Positions 11,371 to 23,234 of a DNA stretch of 64,000 nt are shown piece by piece. The position numbers and the translations under genes are program-made. Every line of letters starts with the position of its first letter. Within the stretch, counting starts at the first letter, position 1. The stretch is from Pollenia angustigena. Taxonomy: Eukaryota > Arthropoda > Insecta > Diptera > Polleniidae. Below the pieces are notes generated by a model, which saw only the letters and a program-made list of their open reading frames with translations, ran no database searches and was not told the DNA's origin. The stretch lies in assembly GCA_930367215.1 (NCBI GenBank), contig OV884057.1:108959284-109023283 (forward strand). Reading direction: 5' to 3'.

Positions 11371-11720
11371 TTAGTTGTAATTCAGGTGTAATTTAAATTC
11401 TAACTGAAGATATCCAAATAAAATCAAGATTCGATTTATTTATTTATTTATTCATCAGTTAGGTAATACAAAGCCCATGTGGGCCATTAAAATTATATTA
11501 CACTGTCTTAATACCTAAGTAATTAAAAGTTAAAAGAAACAAGAAAAATTTAATTCTTTATACGTACATATTTACATTTTTGTTTTGTTTAATCATAACA
11601 TCTTGAGTCAAATTTAAAAAGTTGAAGAAGATAAAGTTTTCCAATTATACGAACTTTCATTCAAAAAAAGAAAAAAATTTTTTGTTTACGTTTCTAAAAT
11701 ATTGTATTACAAACGAAAAC

Positions 11721-12435
11721 CTGTACCCATGTTCTGTAACTTTAGTGAGAACTTTTTGCATCGAAAAGATGTGAAACAAAATATTCCATCGTTTCTCGAA
11801 AAGTGAGAAAAATGTGTGTCTGTAACTCATGTCGAAAACTATCAAAAGAGATTACGTCGTTACGTTATAAATGTCAAAATATTGCATTCGAAGCCGATAT
11901 GATATTGCAGACGTTCAGAACGCCAGTAACACATATCGTTGACGGCGACCAAAATTTAAAATTTTTCAACGACGGCGGCGAAAATACAACCGTCGGCTAT
12001 ACCAAATTGAGTAAAGAGCGACTTTAATGTTTGTTGTTTGCAAACGAGCTTTGAACACATTCGTATATTTTATTAAAATTTAAAAAGCAAAATAATAAAA
12101 CAATGAAAAATGTGCCAAGAAGAAAATATTATTATTATTCTTTGCATTTTTAATTGTTTTTTAGTGTTGAAATTTTTTCTCGCCCCATTTTTATTCGTGA
12201 GTTTATTTGACAGTTCAAAGCGGGAACTTTTCTCACCAAAATGATACAGACACACTTTTTCTGTAAATTAGCGAGTAATTTCCTTACGTGACAGCTTGTA
12301 CTCGCCAAAAAAGTTACAGACCCAGTTAAGGGAAAAAAAACAGCTGTTTGTTTCAATTTATGGCATTTTTGTCTCATTTCACACATTTCAATCGAAAACT
12401 TTCTCGACGCGAGAGTTAAAGAACATGGGCACTGG
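11721..12435. mobile_element. MITE inside the retrotransposon 3' region
   Basis: The inverted ends CCTGTACCCATGTTCTGTAA and CCAGTGCCCATGTTCTTTAA give a unit of about 715 bp. Inner repeats (GTCTGTAACT and its inverse near 12310) suggest a foldback. Target duplications were not resolved. Confidence 0.55.
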
Positions 12436-12725
12436 TTTATTTATAAATTAATAAAAATTATTTTTCACCAAGTTTTTTGTTTTAAAAAACTGGTTTGTTA
12501 TCGCACCTCAAATCAAGATGTTATGTATGTACTAAAAAAACAACTTTTTTATCTATAACTTATCTAATTATACAACCTAATACTCGCCCCCCAAGGCATA
12601 ACACACATCCTATCATTAGATATAAATAGTAAGTAAATTACACAAATTATGTACACGTCCCAGTTAGGGAAGTAGCGTACCCAAGTAAAGAAAAACATCA
12701 AATACTATGCAGTGAGTAAGAACAT

Positions 12726-13341
12726 TTAGGATGAGAAATGTTTAACAAGTTTTAGCTTAAAGACATTGTTTGAGTGCGTAAAAATACGCAGCTCTAATGG
12801 CAGTCCATTCCAATAGCTGGTTACCCTAACTAGAAAAGATCTGGAGAAGTCAGACCTAAATATTCTTGGAAAATTAAGATGAGGATTTCTGTTTCTAGGC
12901 GAAAAAGAAAGGAGTTGCACAGTACAACAGGTCTACCACTTTTTACCATTTTATGAAATGTACACAAGTTACGAACTCGCACATAATTATCAAAATCACA
13001 ACCAAGGAAATCTTTCGAACATTGTAAACAAATCTGGTAATGGCATTTACCAAGTGCCTTAGTCTAGTAAGGAGGATACCGACGGTACCCGTCATAACCT
13101 CAAAACCATAAATAATTTGGGACATCAACATTGCATGCGCTAATCTCTTCCTTGAATGCAAAGGAAGAAATATACTAGAGCAGTAGAACTTACGCAACAT
13201 ACCAAATATCCTATCCATCAATATGATAATTAAACGAGAGCGTATTATCTAGAACCACACCCAAGCACTTTTGGCGATCAACAAATTGAATCACATCGTC
13301 ATCAAGAAGTATTAATAACTGAGTAAAGAAAGCTTAAAGCC
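12726..13341 (-). pseudogene. retrotransposon RT C-terminal part
   Basis: This is the downstream half of the reverse transcriptase gene split by the 13345-14052 insertion. Just left of the insertion the frames read VIQFVDRQKCLGVVLDN and TLSFNYHID, the usual RT thumb sequence. They then drift through several frameshifts (RIFGMLRKFYCSS, LLMSQIIYGFEV-like text) to SFLVRVTSYWNGLPLELR near 12800, typical of the end of Jockey-type ORF2. It is not functional. Confidence 0.75.
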
Positions 13342-13344
13342 TTA

Positions 13345-14052
13345 AGCTGAAGGTCCACACCATGCGTTTAAGCGTCTGTCCTTTTTATGCATTTGACAAA
13401 AAGTGGAATCAGTGTAATTGTATATGACAAGTTACACAACAAAATGCGGAGAATGCATAGACGCATCAACGCATGAAAGTAGGTTTACTTTCTACTTTTG
13501 TATCCGTCGCATGTGTGGTGAAAAAAGTCAGCTGTTATTGATGGCCATGGATGGCAAATCATATTTTTTTTCAATGTTATCGATAAATATGTTTGTGTGG
13601 TGGATTACTTTTTACTATGTTTTTGCATTAAAACAGGTTTTTAATAAGAGAAAAAGCTTTCGTTATAAAGATTGTATAAACTTTAATGAATAAAATACAT
13701 TAAAATTAATTTTTAGCACAATTTAACAAGAACAAAATTTGCCATTCTACTTATCGATTACTTTTATCTTCTGAGTGTCATCTTTGTTGTGCTTATTATT
13801 TTTTTTTAACAAATGCCATGAATTGGAAACATATTGATACCGTGAAAAATCACGAATATTTTTATAATAAAAGCTTACTCCCCTGTGAATTCTATTAAAT
13901 AAATTCTATTAAAATATCAATTACACTCTCAATTTCTTGCAAAATTGTTTTTAATTGTTAAACATATTAGCACAACAGCTGATAAATAAAAAAAAGTTCA
14001 CAAAAAGTATCATACGCATCTACGCATGAACGCATGGTGTGGACCTTCAGCT
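13345..14052. mobile_element. PIF/Harbinger-like element, 708 bp, TTA TSD
   Basis: The perfect inverted ends AGCTGAAGGTCCACACCATG lie between TTA repeats (13342-13344 and 14053-14055). Excising it with one TTA rejoins the RT text NTSKTKA to its downstream part, which confirms the boundaries. An internal open frame at 13418-13693 resembles nothing I know. Confidence 0.9.
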
Positions 14053-15365
14053 TTAGTTTTTGACGTATTAACCGTTAAAAAGTTTGCTCTAGTCCACTGC
14101 GAGACATGCGCTAGGCATGAGTTAATGTTGCTTTCAAAGATATCAACAGACCCTCTATCACCACAAAACAAGAGAAAAACATCATCTGCAAAAAAATAAG
14201 AATTACAGCTCAGGTGATCAACAACATTAGAGAGGTCGTTTATGTAAAGGATAAACAACAGGGGACCTAAAACAGAGCCTTGCGGCACACCACAGGAGAG
14301 AGGAAGTACATCCGATGCAACACCATTCATGACAACAAACTGGGATCTACCAGATAAGTAGGACATTAAAAGCCTACAAGCAGAACTTGAAAATCGGAAC
14401 TCATCTGAGAGTTTAAAAATCAATCTAGAAAAATTAATAGAATTAAAAGCCTTTGAGAGATCCATGGATATTAAAACACTCAATTTATCCTCATTAATGT
14501 TACCTCTTATCGAGTCAGTAAGGCTCAACAAGAGGGAAGTTGTATTTAACCCATTACGAAAAGCAAACTGTGATTCAGAAATTTTATTAGAAACATAGAT
14601 TAATATTTGGTCCTTTAATATATGCTCAACAACCTTAGATAATACAGGAAGTATAGAGATAGGTCTAAGATCATCCGGGCAGTTAACAACTCTTGTCTTC
14701 GGAATAGGAACAATACGTGCAACTTTCCACGCTGATGGAAAAGTTGATGTAGTCAAGATTGAGTTCATTAGATGTAGGATAATATCAGGCAAGAAGGGAA
14801 AAACTAATTTGAAGAATTTAATAGATATCCCATCCACACCAACCGACTTAGACTTTACTTTATTCACGGCATCAAAAAGCTCCATTGTATTAACGCAGGA
14901 GAAGGAAAAGGGGCTATCCAAGTTCACGAACCTATCAAGAACTGCATAATCAGGTATAAAGTCACTAGAACCAGCAAAATAGTTATTTTTAATGTTCGGA
15001 TCAAGTTCAGGGGAAGAATCCTCCCCACCAATGCAACCATGTCCCTTAATAACCTTCCAAAAGCGACGGGAATCTATAGAGCCAAAGAGTTTAGAAAAAT
15101 GTTTAATTCTCTCCTTACGTATGACACTCTTGGCTTTGTTACGAAGCCTGCAATATGTTCTCCAGCTATAATTATTGGGGTTTGCTTTAAAAGTCGAAAA
15201 AGACAGATCACGTAACGTCCTCATACGAATAACTGTATTAACCTTCATCCAGGCATCAATGCCCTTACAAAATTGTTTCCGCACAGAAGGGACAAATTGA
15301 AAAAGGTTATTCAAGAGCGAACTAAAAAGGGTACACTTAAGATCAATATCAGTAGTATTAAACAT
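14053..15365 (-). pseudogene. non-LTR retrotransposon reverse transcriptase
   Basis: A long uninterrupted frame of about 440 residues carries the RT core in order: CPDDLRPISILPVLSKVVE, SQFAFRNGLNTTS, motif A SMDLSKAFNSINF, motif B CGVPQGSVLGPLLFILYIND, the catalytic box YFFADDVFLLF, then VNTSKTK, where the Harbinger-like insertion cuts it. The enzyme would copy element RNA at a nicked target. The long frame suggests fairly recent activity. The missing 3' part is at 12726-13341 and the endonuclease lies upstream at 15519-16344 in shifted frames. Confidence 0.92.
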
Positions 15366-15518
15366 GTGGCGGATTTAACAGCCTAGAGAAAAAGAATGAG
15401 GTAACCCTAAACACACGATACCACGCTATTATTTTCTTTTGAACAAAACGGACAAGATATTTTTTAAGTTAAAGTTTTTTAATAATTAAGTTTTATTTTT
15501 AAGGAGATAATAAATAAA

Positions 15519-16344
15519 TTATAAAAATAAAATCGTAAAAAACTCTAAAAACACTTGTGGCATATCGTAAACACTTAAAAATGAGAATAAACCTCCCCAA
15601 TTTATGTTGTTGAAATACCGATATTCAAAAAACTCATCTGTATAGTCAACGTTGATGGCAAAACATGCAAAAATAAGCGAGTGATCCGAGATGGATGGAC
15701 ATTGTACTTGGTGACGGTAGCTGGTAGTCAATGAATTACTAACCAAAAAAAAAAATCTATAAGTGACGTAGTTACAGTTCTTAATTCAAAATGTGTCGGC
15801 AAAACATTATGGGTTATCGACAAATTATACCTCAAGCAAAAAGAGCGAACAATATCAGATTTCAAAGGCGAAAACAAATTGCAATTAAAATCGCCTACAA
15901 TTATAATAGTAGCATATCGGGACAACAAGTCAAAATTAAGCCTTTCAAAAGTATCCAATCAGCCATTAGGGAGACAGTTCCAAATAAGAATCTTATACTG
16001 CCAGACACAAATTCAACGAAAAGCGACTCACAGCCTAAGTCTTGAACCTTGAAAACAACTCTGTACTTCAGCTTCTTAGATATATAGATCCCAACACCAC
16101 CACCCCTCGAGGGCCTATCATTACGGCAAAACTTATATCCCAATATCTCCACAAAACGATCAGAGACATGATCATTTAGCCTAGGTGTCAAACTACGACA
16201 ATTAAGATGTGCAATTTTATAAAGACTTGCAAACGGTAGTAAGATATTCCTCAGGAATGCACTATTCCCAACTATAGGGCCAAGATTGTCGCTAAAAGAC
16301 ATCAAAATAATAATAGGATGTGTGTATACAGGGGGGGAAAGCAA
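15519..16344 (-). pseudogene. apurinic-like endonuclease domain of the retrotransposon
   Basis: Pieces in two or three frames give the APE-type endonuclease that nicks target DNA: YKIAHLNCRSLTPRL at the N-terminus, GYKFCRNDRPSRGGGVGIYI, then in another frame TIIIVGDFNCNLFSPL, and finally PSISDHSLIFACFAINVDY with the catalytic SDH. The first block joins the second too closely, so the usual segment with the ETW motif appears deleted. Frameshifts lie near 15940 and 15740. It is continuous with the RT at 14053-15365 except for an unrelated-looking spacer at 15366-15518. Confidence 0.85.
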
Positions 16345-16345
16345 A

Positions 16346-17237
16346 GCAGAAAAGAAAATACATTAAAATTCACAATAATTTAATTTAATAAAAAAATTAA
16401 ATTTCATGAAATAAATAGCTTACCATATCATTAACTAATGTGAGATCAAAGTAAAAATAATAAGCAACTAGTATTTGAAATAATGCATTAAAATTCGTAA
16501 TAAAAGGAAAAAAAAAATAAGAATTAAATATAATCTAGAAATTCAAATATAAAAGAATTAGCATATCGTCATCTTAAGGACCCAATAACCTACATATCTG
16601 CAAAAATTTCAAAATTGAGTTTTTTATTGATTTTTATTCCCTATATCATATATTTTTTTTTTACTTAAACCAGTAAAGGAAACTATAACTGTATAATGTA
16701 TATAATATTCATATGTATTTATATATTTATATTCATACTAATTACTACTGCAGATAGGTTATTTGGTTTCAGATTTTTAAAATTTCCAATTAACCAAATA
16801 ACAAATAACAAAAGCTATGTTAAGAAAAACAAAATTTTCTTAACCGATATGTATTTCTGGTTTTATTTTATTCAAAATGTGTAATTTCCGTTTCAATATT
16901 GTAAATAGTTTAAATTTTATAACGTTTTTTTCCCTCTCCTGTAAACTTTTTCAGTGATTTCAGTGATGATATTTATTTCTTTTTAAATATTGTTGCTTAA
17001 AAATGAAGAGTTTCTGAACCAAAGTCTCGGTGTATTTTTAAGAAAAGACTTTAATCACTAAATATATTTTCTAAAATTTGGTAATGAATTTCGCAAGATG
17101 GACCCTAAGATTTGGATACAGATGCCTATCATAGTGATTAGAACCTGAAGTTTATTGGAAAATGTAATTCAAACTAAAAACTAGCCTGGGGGAAGATTTG
17201 TTTCCAATATTGCAACATATAATTAATTTTATTTAGT
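16346..17237. other. AT-rich spacer without recognisable gene
   Basis: It lies between the retrotransposon and the giant palindrome. I see no coding signal, terminal repeats or tandem structure here. Confidence 0.5.
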
Positions 17238-17879
17238 AGTGTGTTTATGCCGCTCCTAGACCAACTTTCCCATACAAAGTTGGGAGCATACCAGTAGGGG
17301 TTTTCACAATCTGTAAACATTAATAAAAAGTTGGGTGTATATCATGAGGGTTATTCACAAACTGTGAACACCCTAATGCCATGCATTTACTTTTGAGAAA
17401 TAGAGGCAAAAGGGAAATGAAATGGAAATTTTTTTTGTTTATTTAGTGGCAGGTGTTAAATTTCTTCTTGTACGTGTCTTGAAGATTGTAAAATTTTGTG
17501 AGGGATGATAATTTTACTTGTGCGTATTCGTGTTGATGATTTACAAATTGTTTATTTAGTGGCAGGTGGTTAATTTCTTCGTGTACGTGTCTTGAAGATT
17601 TTAAAATTTTGTGAGGGATGATAATTTTACTTGTGCGTTTTCGTATTAAAGATAAAACTGATCGTGGAATAATTATTTTTAGTTTTTTCAGTTTTTGTGT
17701 GTGTTTAGAATAGTTAATGAGTTTGTTGCATAGGTTTTCTAGTGACTTTTTATATACATACCGCGGTAGGCTTGTGGGATAGTGAGCTAGTCTATTAGTA
17801 TAAGGGTTGCATATTTGATTATCACCAGAGACTCTAGTCTGTTTCACTACAACGGACTAAGGATCTAAGCAACTATTGA

Positions 17880-17945
17880 TTGGTTGTGTGTGTGTGTGTG
17901 TGTGTATGTGTGTGTGTGTATGTGTATGTGTGTGTGTGTGTATTT
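17880..17945. repeat. (GT)n-rich microsatellite
   Basis: Interrupted GT dinucleotides. The mirrored CA run in the right arm (about 30010-30052) is shorter, so the tract has changed length since the arms formed. Confidence 0.85.
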
Positions 17946-20012
17946 GTGTTTGTGTATGATTGATAACGATTATTCATGTGAAAAGTAGGATTCCATCCAC
18001 TTTTTTTTGTATCAACAGCAACCAGCTGCACATTAACTGTGTTTACATAATTAATCAGCATAAATACTCAGAATTATATTACAAAAAACAGTAGAATAAT
18101 TTTACTTGTGCGTATTCATATTGATGATTTACAAGTTGTTTATTTAGTGGAAGGTGTGAAATTTCTTCGTGTACGTGTCTTGAAGATTTTAAAATTTTGT
18201 GAGGGATGATAATTTTACTTGTGCGTATTCGTATTGATGATTTACAAATTGTTTATTTAGTGGCAGGTGTTAAATTTCTTCGTGTACGTGTCTTGAAGAT
18301 TTTAAAATTTTGTGAGGGTTGATAATTTTACTTGTGCGTTTTCGTATTAAAGATAAAACTGATCGTGGAATAATTATTTTTAGTTTTTTTTTCAGTTTTT
18401 ATGTGTGTTTAGAATAGTTAATGAATTTGTTGCATAGGTTTTCTAGTGACTTTTTATATACATACATCGGTAGGCTTGTGGGATAGTGAGGTAGTCTATC
18501 AGTATAAGGGTTGCATATTTGATTATCACCAGAGACTCTGGTCTGTTTCACTACAACGGACTAATGGGCTAAGTAACTATTTAGATTCATGCTTTTGACA
18601 TTATTTATAAAAATATTTAACCATATTAAAATATCCCTACAGTAGCAAAAACGAATAGGATAAAAGGGACATGACGTGTAAAGAAAGTTGTTTATTTAGG
18701 AGGTGTGACATTTTTGTTAGTTGTGAAATTTCTTCGTGTACGTGTCAGTCTTAAAGATTTTAAAAATTTTGTGAGGGATGAAAATTTTACTTGTGCGTTT
18801 TCGTATTAAAGATAAAACTGATCGTGGAATAATTATTTTTTTAGTTTCTTTCAGTTATTGTGTATGTGTTTAGAATAGTTAATGACTTTGTTGCATAGGT
18901 TTTCTAGTGACTTTTTGCTTTGAATGCCTCGATAGGCTTGTGGGATCAACCACTTTTTTTATATCAACAGCAACCGGCTGCACATCACTTTTAATTACAT
19001 TTAACAAATAGAAGTTAAACATCACTTTTTGTTAATCTTAAATAGAATTATATATATATATATTTTTTTTTGCGCAAATTTAATTATCACAAGAGACTCT
19101 GGTCTGTTTCACTACCACGGACTAAAGATCAAAGTAACTATTAATCGGTTAATTAAGTTAGCATATAATTTTTGTTGATAACACTTAATAAGCATTTTCG
19201 AATAACATTTGCAGATAGTTTCACTATTACACAATGTTTATCGCCTTTAATTTTTTTATAGTTTGATATTCTACATTGACGGTTTAACGAAGAATTTTGC
19301 TATAGGTTGATACTATACAGTACCAGTTTGATACTCTACACAGAAAAAATTATTTTTCCAATTCAAACAAAAAATTTGTAGAATCAAACAATTTTTTGTC
19401 TGAAATCGGTCCTATAAACAAATTCGCATATTCAAACAATTTATTTGCATTTTGTTTATGAAAAAAACACTGATTTTTTCAAACAAATAATTTAACTGAA
19501 TCAAACAAAAAGTTTACTGAAATTCATATACTAAATTTCAAAATCAAAAAAAAACAGGTTTTTGCACAAGCAATGATGCGCACACAAGCAGGCACTGTAT
19601 TAGAAGATGATGGCAGAGAGAGCAGAGCGGCCGGCTGGCTTTGAGACACATTTTTTTGTTGGAATAATTTTTGAACGAAGTTCTTTTTTTATACACACAA
19701 TGTTTTTCGTCATCACTAGGGATGCGATTTCCATGCAAATGCATGTTTTTTGTCGATAGTCTAAGAACGATGTCGACCAATTATCTTTCCGAATCATTTA
19801 ATTTGAGTTAAAATGGCATCGATTTGTTTTTGCATATTGTTGCATATTTTAGTGAAAATGCATATTTTTGCATATTTAGGTTTTAAATGCATATTTTTGC
19901 ATATTTTGACATTTTTGAGGGATTTTTTAATTTCCATATTATAAAAATGTTCTGAAAAATAATTTTCAAATACACAAAAAAAAATTTCCAAAAACTATTA
20001 TCAATTTATATC

Positions 20013-20444
20013 ATATCCCAGTAAAAAATGGAGCTTCCAACGAAGCAGGTTTGTAAGGGAGAAACATAAGAGTTGCGCTTACCATTGCGCATACGGAAGA
20101 CATGAATTTTATATGGCGAGTTCCCACTTTGAAGCAATACATTTTTGACACATGAAGCGCATTATTCAGCGCATAAAAAAATTGTTGGATGTAACGATCA
20201 GCTTTACACACTGAATGTTTTGATACAGTTATTTTTTAGTATTCTCCCTTACAAACCTGCTTCGTAGTAAGGGAATACCGTAGCACTTGAAATGTTATTT
20301 TTTTTTTATAAAAGTTGTTGAGAGTTTTTTCACTTACTTTACTGCATTTCTGTATGTCTTATTGCGTAGCGCATAATTCTGCGCTTATTTTTTTAAATGT
20401 ACCATTAGTGCTTCGCAATATGATAAAATTTTTTATTGGGATAT
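20013..20444. mobile_element. foldback MITE
   Basis: The ends ATATCCCAGTAAAAAAT and ATATCCCAATAAAAAAT are inverted. A second inner pair, ACGAAGCAGGTTTGTAAGGG, is inverted near 20255. The target duplication is unclear in this AT-rich flank. Confidence 0.6.
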
Positions 20445-20840
20445 ATCATTTTTGGGAATACAAAATTTAATTTAAAAGATTTTGTTATTCGTGCTTAATT
20501 CCAAATTTGTATTCTTGATAAAAGCACTGAAATTTATTGTTGATGGGATAAGCTATTCCTATGCGCATTTCACTGGTTGTTTAGGCCAGATCGTCAGGAA
20601 ACTTCATCCAAAGATTTTAGAAAAACTAAAGATATTAAACCAAATAAAACTGTTAAGCTTTTAAGAATTAAATGCAACTGTTCTACTTGTAACAATATCA
20701 ACGTTTAAACAAAAACATCAACAATAAATAGTGAGTTTATCTTTTCTTAAATTCCCCACTACAACTGGTTCAAATTCTTCCAACATTAACATTTTTAAAT
20801 AATAAATAAATTCTTTTGTAGCTTTGCTTTTAATACATGA

Positions 20841-21350
20841 TTGATTTTCAAGATTTCGACAAAAGATGCTTATATTTCTAACCGATTCAGCACCTTACAA
20901 ATTACTTGCTTGGTACATGGGTTATACCGCGTTGCAGAGAATTTAGAAGCCAATTCGGTAATATTGCAATTTTTAGAAAATGTATCCCTTGATTCACCTT
21001 CCACCACAGCCAGTAATATCAAAATGGGGGCCTGGCTAGACGCGTCAGAATTTTATTCAAAAAAACTTCGAGTAATTTAAGAATGTTTGAAGAGTCTTTT
21101 GGTGCCGATGATTGAGCAGTTGAAAAAAAGGAAAGAAATATTAAATTTAAATAACATCAGAAGTCAATTAGCATTTGTATTTTTCAATTACGGATATATT
21201 GGTGAAACCATAACTAATTAGGAGGCATTTAGTTCACTAAATACTCAAGTCAAATTAATTGATATTGCAAAATTTAAAATTAACAATGTGGAAGGAAGAA
21301 TAGCCCGACAAATTAAAAAAATCCCAAACGTTTTGCAGAAAAAAAATTAT
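20841..21350 (+). pseudogene. hAT-family transposase remnant
   Basis: Frame pieces read LQITCLVHGLYRVAENLEAN, then NIKMGAWLDASEFYSKKLRV, then after frameshifts NIRSQLAFVFFNYGYIGETI and RIARQIKKIPNVLQKKNYGF. The order TC..H.LHRVAE, RWG.WL.A..YY and a C-terminal LQKNPGF-like end is what I recall from arthropod hAT transposases of the CGGBP1/DUF659-like group. The expected RWGTW is degraded to KMGAW, and stops are present, so it is dead. It lies inside a hAT element with its own ends and 8-bp duplication, which fits. Family assignment is by motif memory only. Confidence 0.6.
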
Positions 21351-21787
21351 GGATTTCAAAAAATAAAATAAACTTCAAATATTTTTGATCTGATCTGGAA
21401 TCAAAGTGGGATCTGCAAACAAAGTTTTCCAAAATGCATTGGCATTCTTTAAGAACATGACAAAGTTTAACTTTTAATCAAACAGTACTTATTTATTTAA
21501 ACAAACAAAAATTAAAATAAGTTATTTAACTTTTTATAGATACCTATTTGAATAACAAAAGATTGAATTTTAAATATTTTTGTTTTTAGTAAAATTCAAA
21601 AACGATTTTTTATGGTATTTTTTTAAGTTTTTAATGCATATTTTCTATTTTTTTAGTGCATAGATTAGATTTTTTAGTGCATATTTTATGCGCATATTTT
21701 CGATTTTTTAGTGCATGAAAATCTCATCCCTAGTCATCACTCACTGTTGCTGTATCATTTCCTTTGCTAATGAAGAAGAAATGTAAC

Positions 21788-23234
21788 TAGGGTAGCCAGA
21801 TGCGGAAAAACAGTACATTGAATAAAAAAAACAGTACAGTCAAGAAAAAAACAGTACGTTTTTTGACGAAAACATAACTAGTTATTTCAATTATTCAAAA
21901 TATTTTAAGCTTTTGTTTAAATATACAAATTATATTAAAAAAATACATGTGTAACGTCAAAGGTATGACTTCCATTTTATGGCATTTCATAAATATACGA
22001 AATTACTCCATTTACCTTTAAAAAGCAAACACCACAAACGAAGCATTTGGCCTAAGCGTTCGGTTTTTTTTAATGTGAAGACAGGAAAATCATAACATTG
22101 TTGTAAGCCATATAAGAAAGGAGAAAAGCCTTACTTACCTTAAAGCAACTAACTCATTGATTGTGTTACTACGATTTTCTTTAAACATATTCTTATTTAA
22201 AGCAATTCTCACCACACACATAGTTGCACAAAGCATGTAGAATCTGAGAAAATTTCCTAAATTAATTTTCCAATTTCAAACAGTTTTTAAATTATTTACG
22301 TCCAATTTAACCGTATATAATTAACTATTACTATGTATAACAATAGGTTTTTTTTGACATTTGATGAAATTGGCCAATAATCTAAAAAATCCAAATAAAT
22401 AGTTTGGTTTATATTGATTTCACAAAATCTGAAAATAGTAAAAAAAAAAGTTTTAACAAAATTTAACACAAAACATTCTCTCAGTAAAACAATAAAGAGC
22501 AATTGAAAATGATTGATGAAGATTTTCAATAAAATGTGCGTAAAAATTAACGAAGATTTTCCCTATTTCAAAAATAGTTTAGGTAAATAAAAGTGGTCCT
22601 CAAAGGTATTAGGTATTTTATAAATTTTGAACACGAAGAATTTTCCAAATATTTTCGTTTTCAATTTGACGGGATTTCGATTTCCAGAACATGCCCGAAA
22701 ATTAAAAAAATTCTAAAAGCTTAAGATAATTGTGTTGGAATAAGTTTTAACTTAGTATTTAAAAAAAATTATATTAAAAAAATTGATTTTGTTTTTGTCT
22801 TTCTCAGGTGTGGAAAGGGAAATACTATTGGAAGATGTAGCCATAAAATCATATGTCTTAAAAAAAAACAATATGAAAATATACTACTGCTGCGAGCCAC
22901 CCACTATAATTAGATTTCTACTGTGTATTTATGAGAAAACAATAACCACAGCGTAAAAAATCTTATTATTTTAGAACTTTTTTGTTTGGAACACAAGAAA
23001 ATTTTTTTAAGCTATGTACTGTTAAATATTAGGATATTATGAAAACATGTTTTTAACAGTATTTTTCTTAATATCTTGATTTTATGTAGGCTGAACCAAA
23101 AAAACAGTACAAAAAACAGTACAAAGTGTAAAAAACAGTACATTTGCATACAGTTTCGGGAGTTGTGCATTAAACAGTACAGTTGCAAAAAATCAGTACA
23201 TGTACTGCTAAAAACAGTACGTATGGCAACCCTA
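21788..23234. mobile_element. hAT-like element with CAGTAC arrays, 1.4 kb
   Basis: The ends TAGGGTAGCCA and TAGGGTTGCCA (inverted) lie between AATGTAAC duplications (21780-21787, 23235-23242). ACAGTAC occurs at least three times near the left end and about six times near the right. A shorter relative is at 32118-32785. Confidence 0.9.

Larger units (their letters stand above)
11434..16345 (-). mobile_element. non-LTR retrotransposon, 5' truncated, interrupted by MITEs
   Basis: On the minus strand it runs from an endonuclease near 16300 through an RT to a 3' end made of repeated AAATAAATAAATAAAT next to GGCCCACATGGGCTTTG at 11434-11500. No gag-like ORF1 is seen upstream, so the copy is probably 5' truncated. 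It is broken by frameshifts, a spacer at 15366-15518 and MITE insertions at 11721-12435 and 13345-14052. The element at 63709-64000 has a similar 3' end. Confidence 0.85.
19717..21732 (+). mobile_element. hAT-like element, 2.0 kb, 8-bp TSD
   Basis: The ends TAGGGATGCGATTTCCATGC and TAGGGATGAGATTTTCATGC (inverted) are flanked by GTCATCAC at 19709-19716 and 21733-21740. Both ends carry GCATATTTT repeats. The interior holds a decayed hAT-type gene (20841-21350) and a MITE (20013-20444). Confidence 0.9.

Noticed and set aside
13418..13693. 91-codon frame inside the Harbinger-like element
   Set aside because: It shows no recognisable motif and lies in a short non-autonomous element.
16696..16884. 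62-codon hydrophobic frame as a small membrane protein
   Set aside because: Phe/Ile/Tyr-rich runs are expected from AT-rich DNA, and no start context, splice signals or relatives are seen.
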